Counted from the stretch's first letter, positions 41,551 to 50,740 are shown. The stretch is DNA of 64,000 nt from Ruaniaceae bacterium KH17 (GCA_900199505.1 FZQV01000007.1:1-64000), one strand, 5' to 3'. Translations and numbers: made by a program. Notes: a model not told the origin generated them from the letters alone.

Positions 41551-43710
41551 ATGAACTCACAGTCGAGTAGCGGGGCCGCGGCCCCCGAAGTGCGAAATGT
41601 TGTCCTCGTTGGCCCGGGCGGATCCGGGAAGACCACGCTGATCGAGACCCTGCTGAACAAGCTCGGCGTCATCACGCGCGTGGGCCGCGTGGAGGACGGG
41701 AATACCGTCACCGATTTCGAAGAGGTCGAGAAGAACCTTCACTATTCGGTGAACCTCGCGGTCGCCTCCGTGGACATCTCCGATCCCGCGCTCGTCGGCG
41801 ACAACGGCACCGTGCGCCTGAACCTCCTGGACTCCCCCGGCAACCCGGACTTCGTGGGCGAACTGCGCGCCGGACTGCGCGGCGCGGATGCCGCACTCTT
41901 CGTCATCTCCGCCACCGACGGCGTGGACGGCGCCACCCGGCGAATCTGGAACGAGTGCGCGGCCGCGGGGGCGCCACGCGCGATCGTGGTGACCGACGTC
42001 GATGAGGAGAACACCGATTTCGAGGCCACCCTTGCGGAGCTTCAGGACGCATTCGGCGACGGCGTCCACGCCCTCTATCTCCCCTACCAGGTGCAGGATC
42101 CCGCCACGGCGCGGGTCATCTCGATCACCCGCGCGAAGATCATGGACGGCTTTGGGGCAGACGTGACCCTCTCGCCGCTCGCCGATCATGACGTGGACAA
42201 GATCGACGAGATGCGGGCGAATCTCATCGAATCGGTAATCACCGAGGCCGGCGATGAGGACCTTATGGAGCACTACCTCGAGGGCGAGGAAGTGGACTTC
42301 TCGAAGCTCTCTGCGGACCTCGCGGTGGCGATCGGTAACGCCGAGTTCTACCCGGTCCTGCCGGTCGTGGCGACCACCGGACTCGGCCTCTCACAGCTCC
42401 TGCGCGTGCTCTGCATCGGCTTCCCCACACCAGCCGATCACGTCCTGCCCACGATCTATTCCCCCGCCGGCGCCGAGCGAGAGCCGCTCCACCACAGCGT
42501 GGACGAGCCCCTCGTGGGCGCCGTCATCAAGACCATCACGGACCCCTTCGTGGGCCGAATTTCCGTGGTGCGCATCTACTCCGGCCGCATCAAGGCGGAC
42601 CAGATGGTGCACATCTCGGGCCGCTCCAACCAGTTCCAGGGCCTGGCCGCGGGCGCCGAGTGGCATGCGGACCACGACGAGGAAGAGAAGGTGGGCGCGC
42701 TCGGGCGGCCGCTCGGCAACCGACAGGAGCCGATCACCGAGGCCGCTGCCGGCGAGATCATCACCATCGCGCGCTTGTCCAAAGCCGAGACCGGCGACAC
42801 CATCTCGGACCCGGCCAACCCCGCCGTCATCACGCCATGGGACCGGCCAATGCCACTCTTCCCGACGGCGATCAAGGCCGCCAAGCAGGCGGATGAGGGC
42901 AAGCTGATGCAGAACTTGCAGCGTCTCCAGGCCGAGGACCCAACGGTGCGTGTGGAGGTGGACCCCACCACCGGCCAGCTTCTGCTGTGGACGATGGGCG
43001 AGCAGCACCTCGCGGTGATGCTGGAGCGGCTGAAGCAACGCGCCGACGTCGCCGTCACCAGTGAGCCAGTTCTGGTGGCACTTCGCGAAACCCTTCAGGG
43101 CGAGGCCGACGTGCTGGGCCGCCACGTGAAGCAGTCGGGCGGGCACGGCCAGTACGCCGTCGTGAACATGCGTTTCGCGCCGCTCGCGCAGGGAGAGGGA
43201 TTCCAGTTCGTGGACGAGGTGGTGGGTGGCGCGGTGCCGCGCCAGTTCATTCCTTCGGTCGAGAAGGGCCTCGTGAACCAGATGGCCAAGGGCATCACCG
43301 GCTATCCGATGGTGGACATCAAGGCCACGCTCTACCACGGCAAGGCGCACTCGGTGGACTCCTCGGACGCCGCGTTCCAGATGGCCGGGGCGCTCGCGTT
43401 GCAGGAAGCCGCGAAGTCCGCTGGCGTCGCGATTCTCGAGCCCGTGGATCGGGTCGAGGTCACGTGCGATGACGAATACGTGGGTGGCGTGATGTCAGAT
43501 CTGTCCACTCGGCGCGGCCGGGTGACGGGCACCGAGCAGTCCGACTCCGGGCGCACCACGGTCACCGCCGATGTGCCCGCATTCGAGCTGATCCGGTACG
43601 CCACCGCGCTGCGCTCGATCGCCCGCGGCACGGGCACGTTCACACGTGAATACATCGCGCATGAGCCGGCGCCCGCGCACCTCACGGACAAGCTCATCGC
43701 GGGGGCGTAG
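41551..43710 (+). CDS. Elongation factor G-like GTPase (EF-G2 type)
   Basis: This 719-residue translational GTPase homologue has G1 LVGPGGSGKTTLIETLL, where EF-G has a different loop, G3 LLDSPGNPDFVG, and domains II-V to the end (AIKAAKQADEGKLMQNLQRL, HVKQSGGHGQYAVV, KGLVNQMAKGITGYPMVDIK, GRVTGTEQSD). The G4 motif of canonical EF-G (NKMD) reads VTDVDEE here, as in the actinobacterial EF-G-like group, which is distinct from the essential FusA. Ribosome-related function is likely but not established. It is monocistronic. Confidence 0.88.
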   Translation: MNSQSSSGAAAPEVRNVVLVGPGGSGKTTLIETLLNKLGVITRVGRVEDGNTVTDFEEVEKNLHYSVNLAVASVDISDPALVGDNGTVRLNLLDSPGNPDFVGELRAGLRGADAALFVISATDGVDGATRRIWNECAAAGAPRAIVVTDVDEENTDFEATLAELQDAFGDGVHALYLPYQVQDPATARVISITRAKIMDGFGADVTLSPLADHDVDKIDEMRANLIESVITEAGDEDLMEHYLEGEEVDFSKLSADLAVAIGNAEFYPVLPVVATTGLGLSQLLRVLCIGFPTPADHVLPTIYSPAGAEREPLHHSVDEPLVGAVIKTITDPFVGRISVVRIYSGRIKADQMVHISGRSNQFQGLAAGAEWHADHDEEEKVGALGRPLGNRQEPITEAAAGEIITIARLSKAETGDTISDPANPAVITPWDRPMPLFPTAIKAAKQADEGKLMQNLQRLQAEDPTVRVEVDPTTGQLLLWTMGEQHLAVMLERLKQRADVAVTSEPVLVALRETLQGEADVLGRHVKQSGGHGQYAVVNMRFAPLAQGEGFQFVDEVVGGAVPRQFIPSVEKGLVNQMAKGITGYPMVDIKATLYHGKAHSVDSSDAAFQMAGALALQEAAKSAGVAILEPVDRVEVTCDDEYVGGVMSDLSTRRGRVTGTEQSDSGRTTVTADVPAFELIRYATALRSIARGTGTFTREYIAHEPAPAHLTDKLIAGA

Positions 43711-43796
43711 CCAGTCCCGTCATCGTCTGCGTGGAATGGGCGCACTCCTCGGGCGTTTGGCGAGGCCGAGACGAAACGCCGCGCCTAGTCCCGCCT

Positions 43797-43914
43797 TCGT
43801 CATTCTGCGCGAAATGAGCGCAGCGAATGCAGTCGCAGAATCCAGGTCGTGAGTCGGATCCAACGTGCGTTCCTGGATCCTGCGACTCCGCGTCGCTCCG
43901 CGCAGGATGACGAA
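43797..43914. repeat. REP-like cruciform element, CGTCATTCTGCG type (copy 2)
   Basis: TTCGTCATTCTGCGCG (43797-43812) pairs with CGCGCAGGATGACGAA (43899-43914). A nested pair AGTCGCAGAATCCAGG (43831-43846) and CCTGGATCCTGCGACT (43872-43887) lies inside. Each pair has one mismatch that would be a G-T wobble in RNA. A further half (GCGCAGGGTGACGAGG) follows at 43931. The same ends occur at 29653 and 30707. Confidence 0.65.
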
Positions 43915-44078
43915 GCGAGCGAGCGGCTTCGCGCAGGGTGACGAGGAGGCGGGGCTACGCGCAGAGGATGAGGGGTGCCTTGCGCCGTCTTGGCGCGGGA
44001 AAGCAACTATGCGCGGATGACCGGAAGCGGGCCTCGCGCGCCCCCGAAAAGTGGCCGTTCTGCACCCGAAACAGCGCG

Positions 44079-44094
44079 ATCACATTTGTGTGAT
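44079..44094. promoter_or_regulatory. Dyad ATCACA-N4-TGTGAT upstream of putA
   Basis: A perfect 6-base-arm dyad lies 73 bases before the putA start, next to an AT-rich TGTATTAC that could be a -10 region. It is a candidate site for a proline-responsive or GntR-type regulator; no regulator gene is adjacent. Confidence 0.45.
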
Positions 44095-44166
44095 GTATTA
44101 CTGGCGGAAGGATGAAAGAATGTTCTCAGCGCCACACGGTGGGAGTCTTGGACGAGGAGGTTCGCA

Positions 44167-47100
44167 ATGACCACAACGGATCTTAGGGAGATTGGCACCC
44201 GTGCGATTGAGCGCGCGCGGCGCTGGTCGATCGAGGCCAATGACTTCCCTGTCGAGTACTCGGCGAAGTTGCTCTCCGAGGTCCTGAAGGACCCGGACGG
44301 CCTCGACTTCACCGTCCGCTTCGTCGACGGCGTCGTGCGCCCTGAGGACACGAGCGTTGCGGCCCGCAACCTGGCCAAGTTGGGCTCGAGCCGGGTGAAC
44401 TTCCTGCCCTGGTACCTCGGCGCCGGGATGAAGGCCGGCGGCCTCGCTACTCGGGTGCTGCCGGCGGTTGCCGTGCCCGCGGCCCGGCGCGTGTTCCGCG
44501 CGATGGTGGGCGATCTCGTTGTGGACGCCACGGATTCAACGCTCGGCCCCGCCCTCGCGAAGATCCGCGCGGCGGGCAACAAGATCAACGTGAATCTCCT
44601 CGGCGAAGCGGTCCTCGGAGACGCCGAAGCGAAGAAGCGCTTGGATCTGAACCGGAAGCTCCTCGCGCGCGACGACGTGGACTACATTTCGCTCAAAGTC
44701 TCGGCCGTGACCGGTCCCCACAACCCGTGGGGATTCGACGAGGTCGTTGCCCATGCCATGGAGCAGTTGCTGCCGTTCTATCGCGAAGCCGCAGCGGCGT
44801 CGTCGGCGAAGTTCATCAACTTGGACATGGAGGACTATAAGGACCTCGAGCTCACACTCACCGTGTTCATGCGGTTGCTCGATGACCCGGCGCTGAAGAA
44901 CTACCGCGCCGGAATCGTGATTCAGGCGTACCAGCCGGATGGGCTCGGGGCGATGATCCGGTTGCAGGAATGGGCCGCTCGGCGCGTTGCCGAGGGCGGC
45001 TCCCCCATCAAGGTGCGGCTCGTGAAGGGCGCGAACCTCGCAATGGAGCGCGTGGATTCCGAGGTGCACGATTGGCCGCTCACCACGTGGCCGAGCAAGC
45101 AGGATTCGGACACCAACTACAAGCGCGTGCTCAACTGGGCGCTCACGCCGGAGCGCACGGCGAACATCTCGATCGGCGTGGCCGGGCAGAACCTGTTCGA
45201 CATCGCGTTCGCGTGGGAACTCGCGCAGGCACGCGGAGTCACCGATGGCGTCGAGTTCGAGATGCTCGCGGGCATGGCAACGGGCCAGGCGGAAGTTGTC
45301 CGCAAGGAAGTGGGATCGCTGCTGCTGTATGTGCCGGTGGTGAACCCCTCGGAGTTCGATGTGGCGATCGCCTATCTCGTACGGCGCCTCGAAGAGAACG
45401 CGATGAGCGACAACTTCATGTCCGGCGTTTTCGACATCGGCACCAATGACGCGATCTTCGTGCGCGAGCGCGATCGTTTCCTCGCCGCGCTGGAGAACCT
45501 CGACGATTCCGTGCCGGTCCCGAACCGCACCCAGGACCGCGGTGCCACCGGGCCCGCTGCTCCGAGGGCGGCATCGCCGCAGGTCTTCGTGAATACCCCG
45601 GACACGGACCCGGTACTCCCCGCCAACCGGGCGTGGGCGAAGCAGATCATCGGCCGGATCGCGGATTCGCAGCTCGGAATCGAGCTCGCGGATGCCTCGA
45701 TCGTGAACTCGATCAAGGGCATCGATGAAGCCGTTCAGCGGGCCGTGGGCGCCGCCGAGGGCTGGGCCGCGATGCCCGCCGCCGAGCGCGCCGAGATCCT
45801 CCACCGTGTGGGCGCCGAATTGGAGGCACGCCGCGCGGACCTGCTCGAGGTGGCCGCGTCCGAGACCGGCAAGACCCTCGATCAGGGAGATCCTGAGGTC
45901 TCCGAGGCGATCGACTTCGCACACTACTATGCGTTCCAGTCGCTGGAGTTGGAGAAGGTCGACGGCGCCCGGTTCGTCCCCTCGAAACTCACCGTGGTGA
46001 CCCCGCCGTGGAACTTCCCGCTGGCGATCCCGGCCGGCGGCGTACTCGCCGCGCTGGCCTCCGGCTCGTCCGTGATCCTGAAGCCGGCAACTCCGGCGCG
46101 GCGCTGTGGTGCGCTTCTCGCCGAGATCATGTGGGACGCGGGCGTGCCGCGGGACGTGCTGCAACTCGTCAACACCCCGAAGCGAAACGTGGGCCAGCGC
46201 CTCGTCTCGCACCCAAAGGTGGACCGGCTGATCCTCACCGGCTCGTACGAGACTTCGAAGCTCTTCCGCTCGTGGCGCACGGACCTTCCGATGCTCGCCG
46301 AGACTTCGGGCAAGAACGCGATCATCGTGACCCCCTCGGCGGATCCGGACCTCGCCGTGAAGGACATCATCTACTCGGCGTTTGGGCACGCGGGCCAGAA
46401 GTGCTCGGCGGCCTCGCTGGTGGTGCTGGTGGGTTCGGCGGGTACGTCGAAGCGGATTCACAACCAGTTGGTCGACGGCGTTCGCTCACTTCGGGTGGCC
46501 TGGCCCTCCGATCCCTCATCCCAGATGGGACCGGTGGTGGTGCCTGGGGACACGAAGCTGCAGAGCGGCCTCACCACGCTCGATCCCGGCCAAACCTGGG
46601 TGCTCAAGCCCGAGCAACTCGATGACTCGGGCGCGCTCTGGTCGCCCGGGCTGCGCGCGGGTGTCGAACCCGGCAGCGAATACCACCTCACGGAGTACTT
46701 TGGGCCGATCCTTGGCGTCATGCGCGCGGAGACGCTCGAGGAAGCGATCGAGATTGTGAACGCCGTCGACTACGGCCTCACCTCCGGCATCCACTCGCTC
46801 GACATCGACGAGGTCCAGACCTGGCTCTCCACGATCCAGGCCGGGAACCTCTACGTGAACCGCGTGACTACCGGTGCGATCGTGCAGCGCCAGCCCTTCG
46901 GCGGCTGGAAGCGCTCGGCTGTGGGCGCGGGGACCAAGGCCGGTGGGCCGAGCTACCTGTTCGGTCTCGGCAATTGGGAGCCGGCGGAGTCCACCGCGAA
47001 GGCCCCGGCGGGAATCGGTTCACTCCCGTTGAGTGTGCGGATGCTGGCGCAGGCCGCCCAGCGTGTGCTCGACGGCGATCAGCTGGCGTGGTACATGCAG

Positions 47101-47625
47101 GCGCTCGGTTCGGACATGGCCGCGTGGGAGTCCGAGTTCGGGGTCTCGCACGACCCGACCGGGCTGTCAGTTGAGCGAAACGTGCTTCGCTACCGGCCCA
47201 CACCCGTGGTTGTCCGTGCCGAAGCCGGCGCCTCCCTCGCGGAACTACTCCGGGTGGTGAGCGCGGGCCTGCTCGCGGGTTCGCACATGATCATCTCTTC
47301 GGGGATCGAACTCTCCGCCGGGATCCTTGAGGAGCTGAACCTGCCGGAGCTGTCCGTGCTCGATCAGACCGACGCCGAGTGGCTGGAGTTCGCGGCCAAC
47401 TGGGCCGGGCATGACGTGATCGGTGGGCGGGTTCGGTACATCGGGACTGCGCCGAAGAACACCTCCGACGCCGTCGGCGGCTCGCCGGACATCGCGATCT
47501 GGTCGCATGCGGTGACTCAGGCCGGGCGCGTGGAGCTGATTCCGTTCCTGCGCGAGCAAGCGGTTTCGATCACGGCACACCGCTTTGGCACCCCGTTCAA
47601 GGACTTCATCAACGCCGAGATCTAG
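44167..47625 (+). CDS. putA: Bifunctional proline dehydrogenase/L-glutamate gamma-semialdehyde dehydrogenase
   Basis: This 1152-residue protein oxidises proline to glutamate in two steps. The FAD-dependent proline dehydrogenase barrel covers about residues 90-430 (DYISLKVSAVTGP, INLDMEDYKDLELT, GIVIQAYQPD, RLVKGANLAMERVD, EFEMLAGMA). The NAD-dependent aldehyde dehydrogenase covers about 480-960, with VTPPWNFPLAIPAGG, LTGSYETSKLF, the glutamate of LAETSGKNAII, the cysteine nucleophile in GHAGQKCSAASL and EYFGPILGV. A C-terminal domain of about 180 residues completes it. No N-terminal DNA-binding domain exists, so it is not a self-regulating PutA. Monocistronic, with a hairpin 78 bases after the stop. 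Confidence 0.93.
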   Translation: MTTTDLREIGTRAIERARRWSIEANDFPVEYSAKLLSEVLKDPDGLDFTVRFVDGVVRPEDTSVAARNLAKLGSSRVNFLPWYLGAGMKAGGLATRVLPAVAVPAARRVFRAMVGDLVVDATDSTLGPALAKIRAAGNKINVNLLGEAVLGDAEAKKRLDLNRKLLARDDVDYISLKVSAVTGPHNPWGFDEVVAHAMEQLLPFYREAAAASSAKFINLDMEDYKDLELTLTVFMRLLDDPALKNYRAGIVIQAYQPDGLGAMIRLQEWAARRVAEGGSPIKVRLVKGANLAMERVDSEVHDWPLTTWPSKQDSDTNYKRVLNWALTPERTANISIGVAGQNLFDIAFAWELAQARGVTDGVEFEMLAGMATGQAEVVRKEVGSLLLYVPVVNPSEFDVAIAYLVRRLEENAMSDNFMSGVFDIGTNDAIFVRERDRFLAALENLDDSVPVPNRTQDRGATGPAAPRAASPQVFVNTPDTDPVLPANRAWAKQIIGRIADSQLGIELADASIVNSIKGIDEAVQRAVGAAEGWAAMPAAERAEILHRVGAELEARRADLLEVAASETGKTLDQGDPEVSEAIDFAHYYAFQSLELEKVDGARFVPSKLTVVTPPWNFPLAIPAGGVLAALASGSSVILKPATPARRCGALLAEIMWDAGVPRDVLQLVNTPKRNVGQRLVSHPKVDRLILTGSYETSKLFRSWRTDLPMLAETSGKNAIIVTPSADPDLAVKDIIYSAFGHAGQKCSAASLVVLVGSAGTSKRIHNQLVDGVRSLRVAWPSDPSSQMGPVVVPGDTKLQSGLTTLDPGQTWVLKPEQLDDSGALWSPGLRAGVEPGSEYHLTEYFGPILGVMRAETLEEAIEIVNAVDYGLTSGIHSLDIDEVQTWLSTIQAGNLYVNRVTTGAIVQRQPFGGWKRSAVGAGTKAGGPSYLFGLGNWEPAESTAKAPAGIGSLPLSVRMLAQAAQRVLDGDQLAWYMQALGSDMAAWESEFGVSHDPTGLSVERNVLRYRPTPVVVRAEAGASLAELLRVVSAGLLAGSHMIISSGIELSAGILEELNLPELSVLDQTDAEWLEFAANWAGHDVIGGRVRYIGTAPKNTSDAVGGSPDIAIWSHAVTQAGRVELIPFLREQAVSITAHRFGTPFKDFINAEI

Positions 47626-47703
47626 CCCGCTCCGCCGGTTGAGCGAGGGCGAAGCTCGGACCGAAACCTCGCACGCCTCCTGGTGACAGGAAGCCTGAAC
47701 TAA

Positions 47704-47743
47704 CGTGGTTGAGTTGCTCAGGATCGTGAGCAACTCAACCACG
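47704..47743 (+). terminator. Perfect 17-base-arm hairpin after putA
   Basis: CGTGGTTGAGTTGCTCA (47704-47720) pairs exactly with TGAGCAACTCAACCACG (47727-47743) around the loop GGATCG. No T run follows. It is the best candidate for a putA 3' end. Confidence 0.6.
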
Positions 47744-47889
47744 AAACCGCACTAGATCCCGAGGACGGCTTTCGCGATCGAGGAGTAGATGACGAGCTCC
47801 GCGGCATTTGGGAACGCGATTGTGAGACGGGCTGTTGCACGGTTCACGCATCATCTTGGCACTCAGCGAACGCTCAGCGTTCATACGGC

Positions 47890-48084
47890 GCCAAGTTCCT
47901 GCGGTCCCAGCTACCGCGGGAAGCCCGCGAGGAACTGCCGGAGGCGGATGACCTCGCGTGGGATGAATTCGGCAATCGTGAAGCCGACGACGTCGCGGAC
48001 CTGCTCTGTTTCCTCGCGAGCGACAAGTCGGGCTACATCACCGGCGCCCTGATGGACGTGACGGGCGGCAAGCTCGCCACGTAG
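47890..48084 (+). pseudogene. C-terminal remnant of a short-chain dehydrogenase/reductase
   Basis: An open frame running into the TAG at 48082 encodes READDVADLLCFLASDKS and GYITGALMDVTGGKLAT. This is the characteristic end of SDR enzymes (EDVA...FLASD.ASYITG...DGG). No N-terminal NAD site or catalytic Y-x3-K is found upstream in any frame, and 47744-47890 holds no other gene. I call it a decayed fragment. Confidence 0.65.
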
Positions 48085-48124
48085 AACCCACGCCTGGCCT
48101 ACGACGCTGCAGCTCCCTAACGCA

Positions 48125-48682
48125 TCATAGTGGTGCACTAACCAGGCACCACGAGCATGACTCAGGTCCAAGGCCTCGTGCCACGGCGGCATCGTAGAGC
48201 TGATGCGCGATCCGCTCGGCGAACTTCGACTCCGCTGAGCTGACGGGGCCGACCTCGTAATGACTGCTGTTACGAATCCGCCGGAGTCGATCGAACCGTT
48301 GGGCAGCCGAGTCACCTGCCGGGCCATCGATCACAGGATAGAGGAACAACCCGAGCGCCTGGTGCTGACCGGGACCATTTGTCGTACGGAACCCATACGC
48401 AGCGAGCATCGCTTCCCCAATGTCGTGGGCTGCGTCGTAGGCCACGTCGAGCTTCACGCTGTCACTTGTCAGGAACTCGAGCTGACCGATGCGCTCCACA
48501 GCAACCGCCAAGAAAGACGCGGCACGAGACTCGTCTGGGGGCAACGGGCTGAGCCGCCTCGTCGCGACGAGTTCATCCAGAGCCGCTATCTGCTCACTTG
48601 TGAGCTCTATTGCGCCATGGGTCTTCCCCAATGACAGGGAGAATCGGGTTCGATCGGACTTGCTCAAGAAAATCCGAGTCAC
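48125..48682 (-). CDS. HEPN-domain protein (candidate toxin of a HEPN/MNT pair)
   Basis: This 185-residue all-helical protein has VAYDAAHDIGEAMLAAYGF and the RRIRNSSHYE segment that carries the R-x4-6-H motif of HEPN ribonucleases. It ends with an extra helix and two cysteines (SCSWC). The GTG at 48682 is supported by a GAGGAGG ribosome site five bases upstream, although this makes an 89-base overlap with the nucleotidyltransferase gene; a TTG at 48631 is an alternative. In such pairs the MNT protein inactivates the HEPN RNase, often by adenylylation. Whether this pair still acts is unknown. Confidence 0.72.
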   Translation of the reverse strand: MTRIFLSKSDRTRFSLSLGKTHGAIELTSEQIAALDELVATRRLSPLPPDESRAASFLAVAVERIGQLEFLTSDSVKLDVAYDAAHDIGEAMLAAYGFRTTNGPGQHQALGLFLYPVIDGPAGDSAAQRFDRLRRIRNSSHYEVGPVSSAESKFAERIAHQLYDAAVARGLGPESCSWCLVSAPL

Positions 48683-49193
48683 GAGCTACCTCCTCGCGGC
48701 TGAGGATAGTCGGGTTCACGGGCCGATGGACGCGTTCCTCCACGCGGTCGCACGCCGCATAAGTCTCTTCGGGGCTCGGGTCTCCAATCATCATTACGTC
48801 GATGTCGTTCGGGGCCGCGCCGAGAACACCACTCGCCCTCGCCGCGAAAGAGCCATAGAAAAACGCGCGTTCAATGCCGCCGACCGAGGCGAACTCTTCC
48901 GCAAGCAGCGGCACCGGGCCCGTCGCGAAGCTCAAGATCTGCCGCAGAGGAGCCACCAGCGGGCTCTCAGGATTCGCGCTAACGAGCCGCGCGCGGCCCA
49001 CCTGCCGTTCCACCAGAATTCTCGCACCAACAAGCCGCGCTACCTCGCGATGTGCGGTCGCATACGCAAGACCAGCTCGTCCAGCAAGATCAGAGAGAAC
49101 GAGCTCGTCGTCCGTCAGCAAGACCGTCGAGAGCAACTGCGCCTGACCTTCCGAACGGAAGAGCGGCGCGAGAAGCGGTGCCTCAGTTCTCAT
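48594..49193 (-). CDS. Winged-helix plus nucleotidyltransferase (MNT) antitoxin-like protein
   Basis: This 199-residue protein has an N-terminal winged helix-turn-helix of about 80 residues (LSDLAGRAGLAYATAHREVARL, VERQVGRARLV) and a minimal nucleotidyltransferase domain with FFYGSFAARASG and PNDIDVMMIGD, the G-S-x-D-x-D catalytic pattern. It lies upstream of and overlaps the HEPN gene. The DNA-binding domain suggests that the pair regulates itself. Confidence 0.78.
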   Translation of the reverse strand: MRTEAPLLAPLFRSEGQAQLLSTVLLTDDELVLSDLAGRAGLAYATAHREVARLVGARILVERQVGRARLVSANPESPLVAPLRQILSFATGPVPLLAEEFASVGGIERAFFYGSFAARASGVLGAAPNDIDVMMIGDPSPEETYAACDRVEERVHRPVNPTILSREEVARDSDFLEQVRSNPILPVIGEDPWRNRAHK

Positions 49194-49233
49194 TCAATGG
49201 AGATCAATATTTACTAAATCGATCGTCAACATG

Positions 49234-49830
49234 CTACTTCCCGTAGGTGAGGACCGGGATCGCGCCGATCGCACACATTCCCGCGCACACGTTGACCGGC
49301 CCCACGAACGTGAACCCGCGAGCCTTCAGCGCCTTTGCTGCGGCGTCGGAGGCCGGGGTCGTCACCGGAATCTCCAGCCGCCGCGCCTTCTCCAACGGCT
49401 TGCCCGCCTTCTTCGCGGGGATCGAGTGCTCCCAGATCAGCCCCGCGACGCCGTCGGTATAGGTGGACCGAAGCTCCACGGCAGCCCGTGCATTTGTGCG
49501 CGCGGCCTGCACCTTCAGGCGATTGCGGATGATCCGCTCGTCGAGTAGCGCGCGCTCCACGTCGTCGTCGGTCCAAGCGGCCAGCACGTCGATGTCGAAG
49601 CCCTCGAATACCTCGCGGATCCCCTCGCGCCGCCGCAGGATCGTCAGCCACGAGAGCCCCGACTGGAACACCTCGAGCATCAGCCGCTCGAACACCCCCG
49701 CCTCGTCGCGGACCTCCTGGCCCCACTCCGAGTCGAAGTACTCGCGCATCAACTCCGGCTGGTTGGCCCACTGCGGGCGGCGCACGCCGTCATCGCACTC
49801 GATCAGGGCAAACGGATCGCGAATCATCAT
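49234..49830 (-). CDS. tag: DNA-3-methyladenine glycosylase I, zinc-free variant
   Basis: This 198-residue base-excision enzyme removes 3-methyladenine. It keeps EYFDSEWG, the glutamate and tryptophan of MLEVFQSGLSWLTILRRRE, ERALLDERIIRNRLKVQAARTNARA and AAAKALKARGFTFVGPV. The four zinc ligands of Escherichia coli Tag (Cys4, His17, His175, Cys179) are all absent: proline, phenylalanine and non-ligand residues take their places. The fold and pocket should remain. It is monocistronic. Confidence 0.88.
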   Translation of the reverse strand: MMIRDPFALIECDDGVRRPQWANQPELMREYFDSEWGQEVRDEAGVFERLMLEVFQSGLSWLTILRRREGIREVFEGFDIDVLAAWTDDDVERALLDERIIRNRLKVQAARTNARAAVELRSTYTDGVAGLIWEHSIPAKKAGKPLEKARRLEIPVTTPASDAAAKALKARGFTFVGPVNVCAGMCAIGAIPVLTYGK

Positions 49831-50006
49831 GCCATTCTCCTCTCAGTTGGGGGCCGCGCGGGAGCTATGACTGCACCCCCGCGCGACCGGCGAGGCTCCG
49901 CAGCGCTGACGTGGCATGGACCGGGACTGCTTACCCACCGGGCCGCGAAACCTCATCTCCCGAAGCTAGAGCCCGACGGCGCCCTCCCGCACTCCCGAAT
50001 TTCCGC

Positions 50007-50066
50007 GCCTGTGGATACAGTCCCCTCGCGCGGTGTGGATACAGCTACGCCAGCCCGTTCAGGCGG
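50007..50066. repeat. Dispersed repeat of about 57 bases, copy 2
   Basis: From GCCTGTGGATAC to GCCAGCCCGTTCAG this repeats the segment at 23064-23123. It ends inside the last codons of pdxT, so the repeat contributes the pdxT stop region. The 228 bases between tag and pdxT hold no other gene. Confidence 0.6.
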
Positions 50067-50649
50067 CGCCGACGGAAGCGAGCAGGAGCTCGTGCACCCG
50101 CGAATCCCCCGAGATCTCCGGGTGGAAGGCGGTCGCGATACGCGAGCCGTAGCGAACCGCCACGGGGTGCTCGGCGCCGTCGGGGCCGGCCGCCGTCGCG
50201 AGCACTTCCACCGAAGAGTCCCACGCCTCCACCCACGGCGCGCGGATGAAGGTGGCGTGCATGGTGGAGCCGTCGGGGACCCAGGTGAGCGAGACTTCGG
50301 AGGAGTCCACTTGGCGGCCGAACGCGTTGCGGCGCACGGTCATCGGGATCGCGCCGAGCGTCTGCTGACCCTCGATGCCGTCCACGAGATCGCGGGCGAG
50401 CATGATCATGCCCGCGCACGAGCCGAGCACGGGGAGGCCGGCCTCGATCCGCTCGATCAGCGGGTCCCGAAGGTCGAAGGCGCGGAGCAGCTTGTCGATC
50501 GTGGTGGATTCGCCCCCAGGAATGACCAGGCTGTCGATGGCCTCCAGTTCCGAACGCCGTCGGACTGGAATGACGTCCGCTCCGAGGCTGGCGAGAACCG
50601 CAGCGTGCTCGCGCACATCGCCTTGGAGCGCCAGGACTCCTGCCTTCAT
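50059..50649 (-). CDS. pdxT: Pyridoxal 5'-phosphate synthase glutaminase subunit
   Basis: This 196-residue class I glutamine amidotransferase feeds ammonia to PdxS. The catalytic cysteine is in PVLGSCAGMIMLA, and the histidine-glutamate pair in IATAFHPEISGD. LVIPGGESTTIDKLL forms the oxyanion hole. It lies downstream of pdxS on the same strand, 152 bases away, separated by hairpin repeats. Confidence 0.95.
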   Translation of the reverse strand: MKAGVLALQGDVREHAAVLASLGADVIPVRRRSELEAIDSLVIPGGESTTIDKLLRAFDLRDPLIERIEAGLPVLGSCAGMIMLARDLVDGIEGQQTLGAIPMTVRRNAFGRQVDSSEVSLTWVPDGSTMHATFIRAPWVEAWDSSVEVLATAAGPDGAEHPVAVRYGSRIATAFHPEISGDSRVHELLLASVGAA

Positions 50650-50680
50650 GTGATCCCCTCTCGCGCCATCTCCGCCTATC

Positions 50681-50726
50681 GGAGCAAGAATCGACTCAAG
50701 ACGCGTCGTGCGTCCATTCCTGCTCC
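50681..50726. repeat. Decayed GACGCGTC-family hairpin
   Basis: GGAGCAAGAATCGACTCAAG and CATTCCTGCTCC flank GACGCGTC. The ends and core match the perfect hairpin at 41249-41294, but the arms here have several mismatches. Confidence 0.5.
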
Positions 50727-50740
50727 ACTTCCGCCACTGG

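Noticed and set aside
44536-46461. A 641-codon open frame on the minus strand opposite putA
   Set aside because: It lies wholly antisense to PutA, whose domains and motifs are unmistakable. High GC third positions create such shadow frames; no family resemblance was seen.
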